Below are positions 8,438 through 16,135 of a DNA stretch of 21,069 bases, piece by piece. Below the pieces are notes generated by a model. It made no database searches and was not told where the DNA came from. It was given only the letters and a program-made list of their open reading frames with translations. The translations under genes were made by a program, and so were the position numbers. Position 1 is the first letter of the stretch. Each line of letters starts with the position of its first letter. The DNA is taken from NCBI GenBank assembly GCA_046565505.1, contig JBKHYJ010000112.1:1-21069 (forward strand), given 5' to 3'. Source of the stretch: JBKHYJ01 sp046565505. Its GTDB lineage: Bacteria > Acidobacteriota > Blastocatellia > UBA7656.

Positions 8438-9373
8438 TTACTCGCCGGTCACGGCCCATTCCAGGAGGGCCATTGCGCCCGTCATTTTGTGCCATGACTG
8501 TCGGAAGGCGCGGCTCTGCGGGCCGTCGAGGACCTCATCGACAACCTCTTCGCCACGTATCGCCGGCAGATCATGAAGGAAGATCGTACCGGAGGGCATG
8601 GACACGGAACTCAGGAGCGCTTGCGTCACCTGGTATGGCTCAAATTTATGTCGCCAATTCGGGTCATGTTTTGGCACCCCCATTACTTTCCAGCGGCTCG
8701 TATATACGACATCGACTGACCTTGGCAGATTGTTAATTCCGTGATGCTGCTCGATACGCCCCCCGGACTGCCTGGCGAGATTGCACACGTCGCCGATGAA
8801 GCCTTCCGGCAATCCGTAGGACTCAGGCGTCACTACGGTGAGGCGCATCTCAGGGACCTGAGACACGGCCAAGGCGAGTGCCGCCGCCGTGCTATTGCCC
8901 TCGCCGATGTAGAGGATGTGTACCCCCTCCAAACGGCCCAGCGCTTCGCGGATAGCAGCCAGGTCAGCGATCGCCTGAGTGGGGTGCTCTTTTTCGCTCA
9001 AGGCGTTGATTACCGCCATACGGCTTTGTCCCCCCAACGCCTTCATCTCTTCTAGTGGCCCATTGGTGCGAACGACTAGAACGTCGAGGTACTCTGACAA
9101 CACTCGCGCGGTATCGCTGAAACTCTCGCCCGTGGAAAGCTGTAAGTCGCTATGAGCATAGTTTATGACCTGCGCCCCGAGCTTGAAAGCCGCCGCCGAG
9201 AAGGCCGTGCGCGTGCGGGTCGATGGCCCCCGGAAATATATGCCGACTATCTTTCCCTGAAGAGTTCGTGGGACAGTCGCGCCGCGCTTTGAAATCTCCA
9301 GCGCGCGATTCACTATGCGAGATAAATTACCCGGGCCGAGGTCGGCTAGAGAAAGAACGTGCCTTACTTTCAT
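8438..9373 (-). CDS. Divergent ornithine/aspartate-type carbamoyltransferase
   Basis: The 311-residue protein has the carbamoyl-phosphate motif STRTRT (51-56), HPTQ (130-133) and an LQLSTGES loop (78-84) as in ornithine carbamoyltransferases. The motif that is HCLP in ornithine enzymes reads HDLP (267-270), and the SMG amino-acid loop is replaced by SRWKVMGVPKHDPNW (226-240). Carbamoyl transfer is therefore likely, but the acceptor should differ from ornithine. The surrounding genes suggest a diamino acid such as 2,3-diaminobutyrate or diaminopropionate, giving a ureido side chain. The start ATG 9373 overlaps the lyase stop codon (ATGA) and is preceded by AGGAGG inside that gene, so the two are translationally coupled. 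It is not the housekeeping enzyme: there is no arginine operon here, and catalytic-site residues have changed. Confidence 0.8.
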   Translation of the reverse strand: MKVRHVLSLADLGPGNLSRIVNRALEISKRGATVPRTLQGKIVGIYFRGPSTRTRTAFSAAAFKLGAQVINYAHSDLQLSTGESFSDTARVLSEYLDVLVVRTNGPLEEMKALGGQSRMAVINALSEKEHPTQAIADLAAIREALGRLEGVHILYIGEGNSTAAALALAVSQVPEMRLTVVTPESYGLPEGFIGDVCNLARQSGGRIEQHHGINNLPRSVDVVYTSRWKVMGVPKHDPNWRHKFEPYQVTQALLSSVSMPSGTIFLHDLPAIRGEEVVDEVLDGPQSRAFRQSWHKMTGAMALLEWAVTGE

Positions 9374-10914
9374 CGCCTCCTCCTTTCAGTGGGCTTGCTG
9401 GAATATTCAGGGGGCTCCGCGCGTATATTGCCGTCCCGGTTCTGTGCTTCGCTTCCCTCGCATAATTTCCTGACGGCCTTATCAAGCGCTAAGTCTGCGG
9501 CCTTCCACTTCCGCGCCTGTTCGTTCTTTAATTTTGCATCCCTGCGCCAGGCTTGTTCCAGTTCTTCAATACACCTGGCGGTCGATTCTTGGCCCGGCCC
9601 GCCCCCTCCGTTCGATTTTCTTGCGACTGAAATCGGGTCCAGGCCGTCGGTCGAGACTGACTGACTGCCTTCTTCAATTTGCCTCCGCATCACTTCCTGG
9701 AGCAGTTCTTTTCGATCAATCCCTTCCCGGATCATCGTCCCTACCGCATGGTGCGCCGCGCGAAAATCTTGCCCCCCCTCTACGACGAGGCGGTTCGCCA
9801 ATTCGGTCGCGGTTGTGTAGCCATGTACTGCTCGCTCCAGCATCGGCGCGCGGTCGGGCCGCGCGCCATCGATTGCCAGCCGAGTCAAGGTAACGGTCTC
9901 TGTAATGTCTTGCAGCGACTTCCACACGTGGCTCACCGCTTCGGTGCCTACGGCTATAGAGTTTGTATAGGGCGTGGCATGCATTGCGGTCACGGCCGCT
10001 ACGAATCCTCCGAGCGGTGCTGCGCTTCTTCCCTGTACATGTTCTAAGATGAACGGGTTACGTTTTTGCGGCATCATAGAACTGGACCCTACGAGGTGGT
10101 CGGGGAATTTCAAAAACCCGAACTCTGCCGTGCTCCATAGAAGAAAGTCGGTAGCCAATCGGCTGAGGGTGACTCCTAGTAATGTTGTGGCGGCAAGGAG
10201 TCTGGTGACAAGGTCCCTGGACGCCACTGCGTCGATGGAATGAGGGATGGGCCCGTCAAAGCCAAGCAGCCCGGCTGTCACCGAAGGGTCTATCGGCAGA
10301 GAGGTCCCTCCGACCGCGCCCGCGCCGAGCGGACATCTTGACAGGCCCCGTGCGGCCTCAACTATCCCCGCGATGTCGCGCTCGACGGCGTATGCTACGC
10401 CTAACAGGTAATGACCAAACGTCACAGGGAGCGCGGGTTGGTAGTGAGTGTAAATGGGCATCACCACATCAGCGAAGCGCCGCCCCCGGTTGATGAGCAC
10501 CGCTTGTAATCTCAGGGCCTCCCGCAACAGCTTCTGATAGGGCTTGCGCATTCGCATCCTCAACGTTGTGGCGTTAAGGTCATTACGCGAGCGGGCCGTC
10601 TGAAGAATTCCGCCCGTCTCACCTCCGAGTTTCTCGATGAGATAACTCTCATATAATAGGAATAAGCCTCGGGGCGCGGGCAGCCCTCTCAGTGGCTCAA
10701 AATTACTTGCCCGAAGGCGGTCAATCTCCTTTAACAGCGCGCACGCAGAATGCCTCTTCGCTATGCCTGTTTCGGCGAGCATGACGAGGTGGGCGCGGTC
10801 TACCTGAGAAGCCTCATCAAGCTCTGCGGTTATAGAATCGTCCGCAGTATCATTGAATAGAATGCGCCGAGCGCCCGGCGTGAGCACTCGCAGAATCCTT
10901 CCGGTGTTCTCCAT
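9370..10914 (-). CDS. Argininosuccinate-lyase-like enzyme of the fumarase/aspartase superfamily
   Basis: The product has 514 residues from ATG 10914, the start fixed by AAGGAGAG 5-12 bases upstream. Family motifs are present: TARSRND (106-112), the T-H-x-Q base region (156-159) and the catalytic serine loop GSSSMMPQKRNP (276-287). The superfamily splits fumarate from an N-succinyl-type adduct. In the arginine pathway this yields arginine. In diaminobutyrate clusters a homologue is thought to release the new amino group from an aspartate adduct (from memory). A charged, lysine- and arginine-rich C-terminal extension of about 70 residues makes it longer than the usual 460 or so. It lies 22 bases after the ATP-grasp gene and overlaps the carbamoyltransferase by four bases. 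I am sure of the family; the substrate is inference. Confidence 0.85.
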   Translation of the reverse strand: MENTGRILRVLTPGARRILFNDTADDSITAELDEASQVDRAHLVMLAETGIAKRHSACALLKEIDRLRASNFEPLRGLPAPRGLFLLYESYLIEKLGGETGGILQTARSRNDLNATTLRMRMRKPYQKLLREALRLQAVLINRGRRFADVVMPIYTHYQPALPVTFGHYLLGVAYAVERDIAGIVEAARGLSRCPLGAGAVGGTSLPIDPSVTAGLLGFDGPIPHSIDAVASRDLVTRLLAATTLLGVTLSRLATDFLLWSTAEFGFLKFPDHLVGSSSMMPQKRNPFILEHVQGRSAAPLGGFVAAVTAMHATPYTNSIAVGTEAVSHVWKSLQDITETVTLTRLAIDGARPDRAPMLERAVHGYTTATELANRLVVEGGQDFRAAHHAVGTMIREGIDRKELLQEVMRRQIEEGSQSVSTDGLDPISVARKSNGGGGPGQESTARCIEELEQAWRRDAKLKNEQARKWKAADLALDKAVRKLCEGSEAQNRDGNIRAEPPEYSSKPTERRRR

Positions 10915-10918
10915 TGAT

Positions 10919-10926
10919 CTCTCCTT
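10919..10926 (-). promoter_or_regulatory. Ribosome-binding site deciding the lyase start
   Basis: AAGGAGAG on the minus strand ends four bases before ATG 10914. The open frame extends upstream to 10998, inside the ATP-grasp gene, but only the ATG at 10914 has such a site and gives a family-like N-terminus. Confidence 0.7.
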
Positions 10927-10936
10927 GCCTCCCGAT

Positions 10937-12187
10937 TCACCGCGCCTGTGATGTGATTCCATTGAATTCAGGCTCAACAACCAGGCTGATCTTTCCAAGG
11001 GCCTCCTCCGCTATCGCCCGCGAAGATTCTGCCGAATCCGCCACCGCCATAACGTGGCCCACCCTGGCTCGAAAGTCGCCATAGCGCCGCATGGGGCTTC
11101 CTATTGGTGAGTACAACCTGGCTTCGACAACTCCGTTTAATCGTCCGGCTTCATCCAGACCTTCGGCCCTGACCAGGAATCCGTCTTCGTCGGGAATGAT
11201 GAAGCGGATCGAAGTATGCCTGTCCATAGTTTTCCTCAGGTCAGGGTGACGGCCCACAACAAATCTGATTGTCTCGGTCAGCATATCTATTCCGTGGGCA
11301 AGGCGGACCAGTTCGGGGATGTACCCTCCCGCGAGGCGCGGGTTGACTTCGATTATTTTAGGCCCCCGCTCCGTCAGCCGCAGCTCGCAGTGCGACGGAC
11401 CCCACGCTAGCCCCAGCGCATCCAGCGCCGATACCGCCGCCTGCTTGATTGCTGATTCTATTTCGGGCGACAGGGCGGCCGGGAAATCGTGCCCCACTTC
11501 CACGAAATCGGGCAAAGCTCCAAGATGCTTTCGAGTAGTACCTACGACGCCCCTTCCGAAACTCTCCACGGAATATTCGGGTCCGAGGACCATCTCTTCA
11601 ACCAGTATCCTTCTAGGAACGGGCAGGCCCCGTTCGTTCACACTTCGTTGCAGTAAGGCCGTGGCATGCGACTGCACTTCATCAAGGCGCTTGCACATCT
11701 TAACGCCCATGCTGCCCGACCCGCTCACGGGCTTGAGCACGACGGGCAAGCCCAGCGCCTCAACAGCCTCGATTGCGGCGTCGGGGGAATCTGCCGGGAT
11801 GAACCTGGGTACGCCTACCCCAGCTCGCTGTAGACGTATTCGCTGGGAGAGCTTATCACGGCACATGCGGACAGCTTCAGGCGGCGGCCCGAATAGATTC
11901 AGCCGCGCCGCAATCTCCCCGGCCATTTCGATGAAGTACTCTGAGCTTGAAGTCACCCCGGCTAGTCCGCCATCTCTCGCCAGCCTTTGACAGGCGGCCA
12001 GTGTGTCTTGTACGTCCTGAGTATTTACTCGAATGACCGTCAGCCCATCCTCATCCGCGTATCTGTAGCGCGCGCTATCTTCGGCCAGCAGCACAGGTCG
12101 AAACCCTTCACGCGCCGCCATGCGGGCGAACAGACGCCCTGTGCCACTTGTATTGCTCTCAATGAATGCTAACCACGGGCTGCGCAT
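10937..12187 (-). CDS. ATP-grasp carboxylate-amine ligase
   Basis: The 416-residue protein has a pre-ATP-grasp Rossmann-like N-terminus (MRSPWLAFIESNTSGTGR). A nucleotide-binding lysine sits in VVLKPVSGSGSMGV (K152 with the glycine loop at 154-162), followed by an E-E pair (197-198). The metal-binding end is HCELRLTERGP and IIEVNPRLAGG (E269, E280, N282). Such ligases activate a carboxylate as acyl phosphate and join it to an amine; natural-product members make dipeptides or amino-acid conjugates. It overlaps the preceding PLP gene by 19 bases, with GGAG close before ATG 12187. Its place between the PLP enzyme and the lyase suggests that it handles an intermediate of the same amino acid, perhaps ligation with aspartate. 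That is speculative, as is any role as a standalone peptide ligase. Confidence 0.82.
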   Translation of the reverse strand: MRSPWLAFIESNTSGTGRLFARMAAREGFRPVLLAEDSARYRYADEDGLTVIRVNTQDVQDTLAACQRLARDGGLAGVTSSSEYFIEMAGEIAARLNLFGPPPEAVRMCRDKLSQRIRLQRAGVGVPRFIPADSPDAAIEAVEALGLPVVLKPVSGSGSMGVKMCKRLDEVQSHATALLQRSVNERGLPVPRRILVEEMVLGPEYSVESFGRGVVGTTRKHLGALPDFVEVGHDFPAALSPEIESAIKQAAVSALDALGLAWGPSHCELRLTERGPKIIEVNPRLAGGYIPELVRLAHGIDMLTETIRFVVGRHPDLRKTMDRHTSIRFIIPDEDGFLVRAEGLDEAGRLNGVVEARLYSPIGSPMRRYGDFRARVGHVMAVADSAESSRAIAEEALGKISLVVEPEFNGITSQAR

Positions 12188-13236
12188 AATGGCTCCGACG
12201 GCGCGAAGGGTCTACCCACAACCTGCTCGTAAGTGCGGCGGCCCCAGGCAAAGCACGACCACTCCGGCATGGCATTCTCGACGTGGTCCACGAAGCGAGG
12301 CTGGGCGGGGTACTCGGTCAGCAACAGGTTGTTAGACCTGAGCCAGTCATCGCTGTATATCGTATGCTGGTAACGGTAGCCCTCGTCAGGCAGTAACACG
12401 ACCACCTTCGATCCGGGATTATTCCGCGCCCACCACTGCGCGACCAGGTAAGCGGCCCCGCTCGTCCCTCCCTGGTAGAGCGCGTAATTCCTATGTAAGA
12501 ACCTAGTCGCGTGGAAAGCTTCGGCGGCGCTGACCCAGTGAACCTCGTCGAACTGCGTATGGTCGAGGTTGCGCGGCATAAGGCTGTTACCCAGCCCGCG
12601 CAGCATGCGCTTGCCATCCGGCTGCCCGAACAGGACACTGCCTGGGGTATCGACGCCTACCACCTGTAGGCGGGGGTTGAGTAGCCGCAGGTATGCGCTC
12701 GTGCCGCACATGGAGCCGCCCGAGCCTACCGCCCCCACCAAGCAGTCTATCTCCCCTATCGCTTCGGCTATGAGTTCTGCCACCGGGGCATACGAACCGG
12801 GATTATGCGAATTATCATATTGCGACGGCCAAAAATGATCCGGGTGCTCTGCCTGAAGCTCCGCCATCCGGTCAAGCCTGGCCCGCTGGTACCCTCCGAC
12901 CGCAGCCGGCTCGCGCACGATCTCCACGCGCGCGCCCAACTGCTCCAGGCGGTCCTTCAACGCATCATCGATGGCCGAGTCGCTGACCAGGATCAGCCGG
13001 TAATCACGCAAAGCCGAGAGCATGGCGAGAGCCAGGCCGAATGTGCCGGAAGTAGTCTCTATTATCACAGACCCCGGGCTAAGTAGCCGCGCATCTCTGG
13101 CGCGGTCAAGGATGAATCGTGCGGGCAGCAGCTTCATGAGCGTGAAGCTTGCCGCGTAGAGACCTTCGCCGAGGTGAATCAATCGAGGCAGCTCGACAGC
13201 GTCCGTGATCGTCGCAATAACATTTCTGTATCTCAT
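12169..13236 (-). CDS. SbnA/cysteine-synthase-like PLP enzyme, probable diamino-acid synthase
   Basis: The 355-residue enzyme belongs to the beta-replacement fold II PLP family. TTSGTFG (61-67) matches the substrate-binding TSGN-x-G loop and GSGGSMCG (171-178) the phosphate-binding glycine loop. The PLP lysine is probably K35 in FTLMKLLPARFI; it aligns with the S-x-K-D-R of cysteine synthases and SbnA, but D-R is replaced by L-L. SbnA joins O-phosphoserine to glutamate on the way to diaminopropionate. With a small-molecule kinase directly upstream, I infer replacement of a phospho-hydroxyl of serine or threonine by an amine. The start ATG 13236 overlaps the kinase stop (ATGA), and the 3' end overlaps the ATP-grasp gene by 19 bases. 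The family call is firm; the product is inferred. Confidence 0.82.
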   Translation of the reverse strand: MRYRNVIATITDAVELPRLIHLGEGLYAASFTLMKLLPARFILDRARDARLLSPGSVIIETTSGTFGLALAMLSALRDYRLILVSDSAIDDALKDRLEQLGARVEIVREPAAVGGYQRARLDRMAELQAEHPDHFWPSQYDNSHNPGSYAPVAELIAEAIGEIDCLVGAVGSGGSMCGTSAYLRLLNPRLQVVGVDTPGSVLFGQPDGKRMLRGLGNSLMPRNLDHTQFDEVHWVSAAEAFHATRFLHRNYALYQGGTSGAAYLVAQWWARNNPGSKVVVLLPDEGYRYQHTIYSDDWLRSNNLLLTEYPAQPRFVDHVENAMPEWSCFAWGRRTYEQVVGRPFAPSEPLCAARG

Positions 13237-14192
13237 GAAGAGTACCTATGACCCTTTGTTCTAAAATGACAGGTAAGGCCGAAGCCCATCTCCGTAAGCA
13301 GGCCCTTCGAGCACTCTATGCGCTGCTGGTTATCAGTGTCTCGCGGGTCGAAGAGGAGTCCCGCGACGGTGCCGCTGTGGGCCACTTGAACCCCGACCGC
13401 TCCGACGTCGTCGGCCAGCCTTTCTAGCCTGTCGAAATATGGCTTGGGGAGATGTCGCTGATTTATTCGGGCGCTGGCCGAGGCGACCCTGCCCACGAGG
13501 TGGCTGGCCTGGGCCTGGACCGCTTTTCGCATCAGGCCGATCATCGCACGAAAGGCTTCGATGTCCCGCCAGTCGTAGCGGGCGGGCTTGTACGCGACGG
13601 TGTCTATACCGTTGCCACTGCGGTCGGTGTTGAAGCCCAAGACTTCCAAAGAGGGCAGGCAGTCGCCGAAGTCCTCTATCACGTTGCCCTCGCGGCAAGC
13701 GAATAAAATAGCGCGCTCGCCGAACATCAAGGGGTCTGAGGCGAGTTCGGCTTTAACCGCCAGCTCACCTATGGACTTACTGGGCAGCGTCTTGCCGAAA
13801 GCATGTGCGACCGATCTAATAGTCGCGGTCACATCGCTGGTCGATGAGCCAAGCCCCCACCCGGGCGGTATATTGCTCTTAACTGTCAGCTGGCCGCTTC
13901 TGCACTGAACATCCAAGTGCCGTAATGTGAGTTCGGCGGCGCGCCCGGCTTTTATCTTCCAGGCGGGATTGACATGAACAGTGTCACCATCCGAAGGCGA
14001 AAATTTAGCCCGCGTCCCCATCACGTCACAGATTAGAGAAATCAGGCCCCGATGGAGGCGCTCGTCCTCATCAACATACACGCCCTGCAAGATCTCTCCG
14101 TGATGAGCATTAGCAGTGCCATAGCCATCCCTGGTACGCGGCTCTAATTCATCCAAAGCCAGTGGCAAGCTCATAGCTACTGGTTGGTTCAT
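13233..14192 (-). CDS. GHMP kinase, PduX-like, possible threonine/serine kinase
   Basis: The 319-residue protein has the GHMP ATP-binding motif PPGWGLGSSTSD (109-120), an N-terminal HHGEILQG segment like the C-G-E-x-x-Q-G of PduX-type L-threonine kinases, and a C-terminal glycine-containing motif (VGVQVAHSGTVAGLLFDP). PduX makes O-phospho-L-threonine for cobalamin synthesis. Here, heading an amino-acid cassette, it most likely activates threonine or serine for the adjacent PLP enzyme. GGAGG lies ten bases before ATG 14192. It is the first gene after the hairpin at 14231-14256, so a promoter may lie in the 121-base gap, though I could not pick out convincing -35/-10 boxes. Other GHMP substrates cannot be excluded. 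Confidence 0.8.
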   Translation of the reverse strand: MNQPVAMSLPLALDELEPRTRDGYGTANAHHGEILQGVYVDEDERLHRGLISLICDVMGTRAKFSPSDGDTVHVNPAWKIKAGRAAELTLRHLDVQCRSGQLTVKSNIPPGWGLGSSTSDVTATIRSVAHAFGKTLPSKSIGELAVKAELASDPLMFGERAILFACREGNVIEDFGDCLPSLEVLGFNTDRSGNGIDTVAYKPARYDWRDIEAFRAMIGLMRKAVQAQASHLVGRVASASARINQRHLPKPYFDRLERLADDVGAVGVQVAHSGTVAGLLFDPRDTDNQQRIECSKGLLTEMGFGLTCHFRTKGHRYSS

Positions 14193-14230
14193 TGATTTAA
14201 CCTCCGATCTTATTGCTTTCCGCGGGCTGC

Positions 14231-14256
14231 TATAAAACAGCCCCGGAAGAGGGCTG
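14231..14256 (-). terminator. Intrinsic terminator-like hairpin after the ABC exporter gene
   Basis: Read on the minus strand, CAGCCC (14256-14251) and GGGCTG (14243-14238) form a perfect six-base stem with a seven-base loop, followed at once by TTTTATA. It lies 58 bases beyond the exporter stop and 39 bases before the kinase start. It may end or attenuate the NRPS-side transcript and separate it from the amino-acid cassette. The stem is short, so termination may be partial. Confidence 0.55.
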
Positions 14257-14313
14257 GTGTTAGTTGCCTAATACGAATCTACCGGCGGGGGTGAATCGTG
14301 TTGTTTGAGGGCG

Positions 14314-15981
14314 TCAGGATCGACTCATGACAGACGCATCTTCCGACACGGGATGTGTGATCCGCCTGTCATACTCTATTCTGCCGCACTCAAGCTTGAT
14401 AATCCGATCCGCCACGTCATAGTAGCGGTCGTCATGAGTGATGACCAGGACCGTCTTCCCTCTCGCTCTCAGTTCCGGCAGCAGTTTGTAATAAAAAAAA
14501 TCTTTGAAGATGGGGTCCTGGTCCGCGGCCCACTCATCGAAGACGTAGACCGCGCGGTCTTCAATATAAGCGGTTAACAACGCGAGGCGCTTTCGCTGGC
14601 CCTGCGAGAGGTCCGTGGTGGAAAACACCCCGTCTTTGATCTCCAGCTTATGATCGAGCTTTAGCCGCGCGAGGTATACGCGAACCTGATCGTCTAGCTC
14701 GGGCCTCTGCAACCCCAGGAGGCTGTCGAATAGATGAAAATCATAGAACACCACAGAGAAGTGCTGGCGGTAAAACTCTATCATCTTATCCGTAACGGTG
14801 TGGCGGTTCAGCCGAATCTCGCCTGATTCGGCGGTGTAGAGGCCCGTGATTAATTTTGCCAGCGTGGTTTTCCCGCTGCCATTTCCGCCGGATATGAAAA
14901 CCATTTCCCCGGGCAGTAGCGCCAGGTCTATCGGGCCGAGGGTGAAGCCCTCGTTTTTCCCCGCCCCGCCGTATGTGTGCTTAATGCCGATCAGCTCGAG
15001 TTGTTCGAGGCGGTAACCGGGGTCGGGGGCGACAGCCGCAGCAGTCGCCCCCGGCTCGGACGCCACCGTCAGCCCCATGTTCTCGACATTATTCAAGGCC
15101 ACACTCGCCCTGGCTAGACTCGGCAGAGTATCCATTATGAGTTGCAAGGGGTTCATCAGGTAAAGTAGCGTGATCGTATACCCGATCAGCGTCTGTGAAT
15201 TGATCTCCTGTAACTTCGGCAGCAGGAAAAGAATCGAGCCAATTAGTAAAAAGGCCAGGAATTGCCCGGAACTCCCGGCAGCAATGAATAGGGTCATCCC
15301 GTCAACGGAGCGCTTTCGGAAGGACGATGCAGTAGATTCGAGGACCTCAGTGAGAAATGATTTGCGACGCTGACTATGGAGCTTCAGCTCTTTGATCCCT
15401 CCCGTCAGATTGCGGAAGTGCTTTAGCATCAGGTTGCTGTCGTCACGCGCCAGCCTCAGGTGACGTATGCCTTTCACCGTCGGCAATTGATATATGATTA
15501 CGCCCACTAACATAAACCCCATTGTCACCGACAGTAGGCTGCCCGATAACCAACCCAGGTAGATAAGTCCCGAGAGGATGACAGCGCCGTTAATAAACAG
15601 GCCCGGCAGTAAGACGACCGCCCCGGTTATGGTAGGTATGTGATCCGTCAGGACGCTCAACAAGGGGGGGACGCCCAACTCCTCCAGGTCGCTTAAAGGG
15701 GCGGCGAGAATTTGACGGCTGAACTGCATACGCAGATCGTATAAAAACGAGTGAGACAATCGTACCAGCACGCTCTCGGAAATGAATCGCGCTATGGGCA
15801 GAAGCAGGCACAATCCGAAGAAGGCCAAGATCGTCTTTGAGTTGTTATAGCCATTTTCTTTCAGGGCGGTCGTAAAGAAAGCCAGAAGCAGTATGTTGCT
15901 CGCGCCACAAATGACGCCTGTCACGACAGCGAGCGTGATGCTGCCGGGCGAGCGGCGTATGAGAAACATAAATAACTTCAT
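14314..15981 (-). CDS. Cyclic-peptide-type ABC exporter (fused membrane and ATPase domains)
   Basis: The 555-residue half-transporter has an N-terminal membrane domain (about residues 1-290, six hydrophobic segments). The ATPase domain carries Walker A GGNGSGKT (365-372), the signature LSQGQ (458-462), Walker B VYVFDE (478-483) and the H-loop ITHDD (H516). The architecture and the F-x-x-V-F-Y-D-F-H-L-F-D Q-loop region resemble the cyclic-peptide and pyoverdine exporters (SyrD/PvdE type), which move NRPS products across the inner membrane. AGGAAAA lies before ATG 15981. It follows the radical SAM gene by 154 bases and precedes a terminator-like hairpin. Export to the periplasm fits the secreted acylase encoded downstream. 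Confidence 0.88.
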   Translation of the reverse strand: MKLFMFLIRRSPGSITLAVVTGVICGASNILLLAFFTTALKENGYNNSKTILAFFGLCLLLPIARFISESVLVRLSHSFLYDLRMQFSRQILAAPLSDLEELGVPPLLSVLTDHIPTITGAVVLLPGLFINGAVILSGLIYLGWLSGSLLSVTMGFMLVGVIIYQLPTVKGIRHLRLARDDSNLMLKHFRNLTGGIKELKLHSQRRKSFLTEVLESTASSFRKRSVDGMTLFIAAGSSGQFLAFLLIGSILFLLPKLQEINSQTLIGYTITLLYLMNPLQLIMDTLPSLARASVALNNVENMGLTVASEPGATAAAVAPDPGYRLEQLELIGIKHTYGGAGKNEGFTLGPIDLALLPGEMVFISGGNGSGKTTLAKLITGLYTAESGEIRLNRHTVTDKMIEFYRQHFSVVFYDFHLFDSLLGLQRPELDDQVRVYLARLKLDHKLEIKDGVFSTTDLSQGQRKRLALLTAYIEDRAVYVFDEWAADQDPIFKDFFYYKLLPELRARGKTVLVITHDDRYYDVADRIIKLECGRIEYDRRITHPVSEDASVMSRS

Positions 15982-16034
15982 CGGTGTTTTCCTGTTGACG
16001 TGTTGGGTAGCCCGGGCCGGTATTCCAGCGTCAT
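15978..16034 (-). CDS. Possible 18-codon leader ORF coupled to the exporter start
   Basis: An ATG at 16034 opens an 18-residue frame (MTLEYRPGLPNTSTGKHR). Its TGA overlaps the exporter ATG in an ATGA, and GAAGAAAG sits a few bases upstream. This arrangement would couple the two translations. The peptide resembles nothing I know, and chance is a reasonable explanation. Confidence 0.2.
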   Translation of the reverse strand: MTLEYRPGLPNTSTGKHR

Positions 16035-16135
16035 GGCGCTTTCTTCAAGTAGGGCTCATGTGTCGTTGCGCCTCTCGGGCGCCGTGGCTTAGACCTCCGC
16101 GTGAACTGACCTGTCAGGGGTCGGAGTAGACCTGC

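Noticed and set aside
8382..8495. N-terminal extension of the acylase open frame
   Set aside because: It would overlap the end of the carbamoyltransferase gene and bury the signal peptide; ATG 8381 gives a proper exported N-terminus.
8438..10914. Housekeeping arginine genes (argF-argH pair)
   Set aside because: No argininosuccinate synthase is present, HCLP is changed to HDLP, and the pair is coupled to a kinase, PLP enzyme and ATP-grasp ligase inside an NRPS locus.
11319..11990. Long plus-strand open frame antisense to the ATP-grasp gene
   Set aside because: Low-complexity, serine- and proline-rich shadow with no domain; the minus-strand gene has all ATP-grasp motifs.
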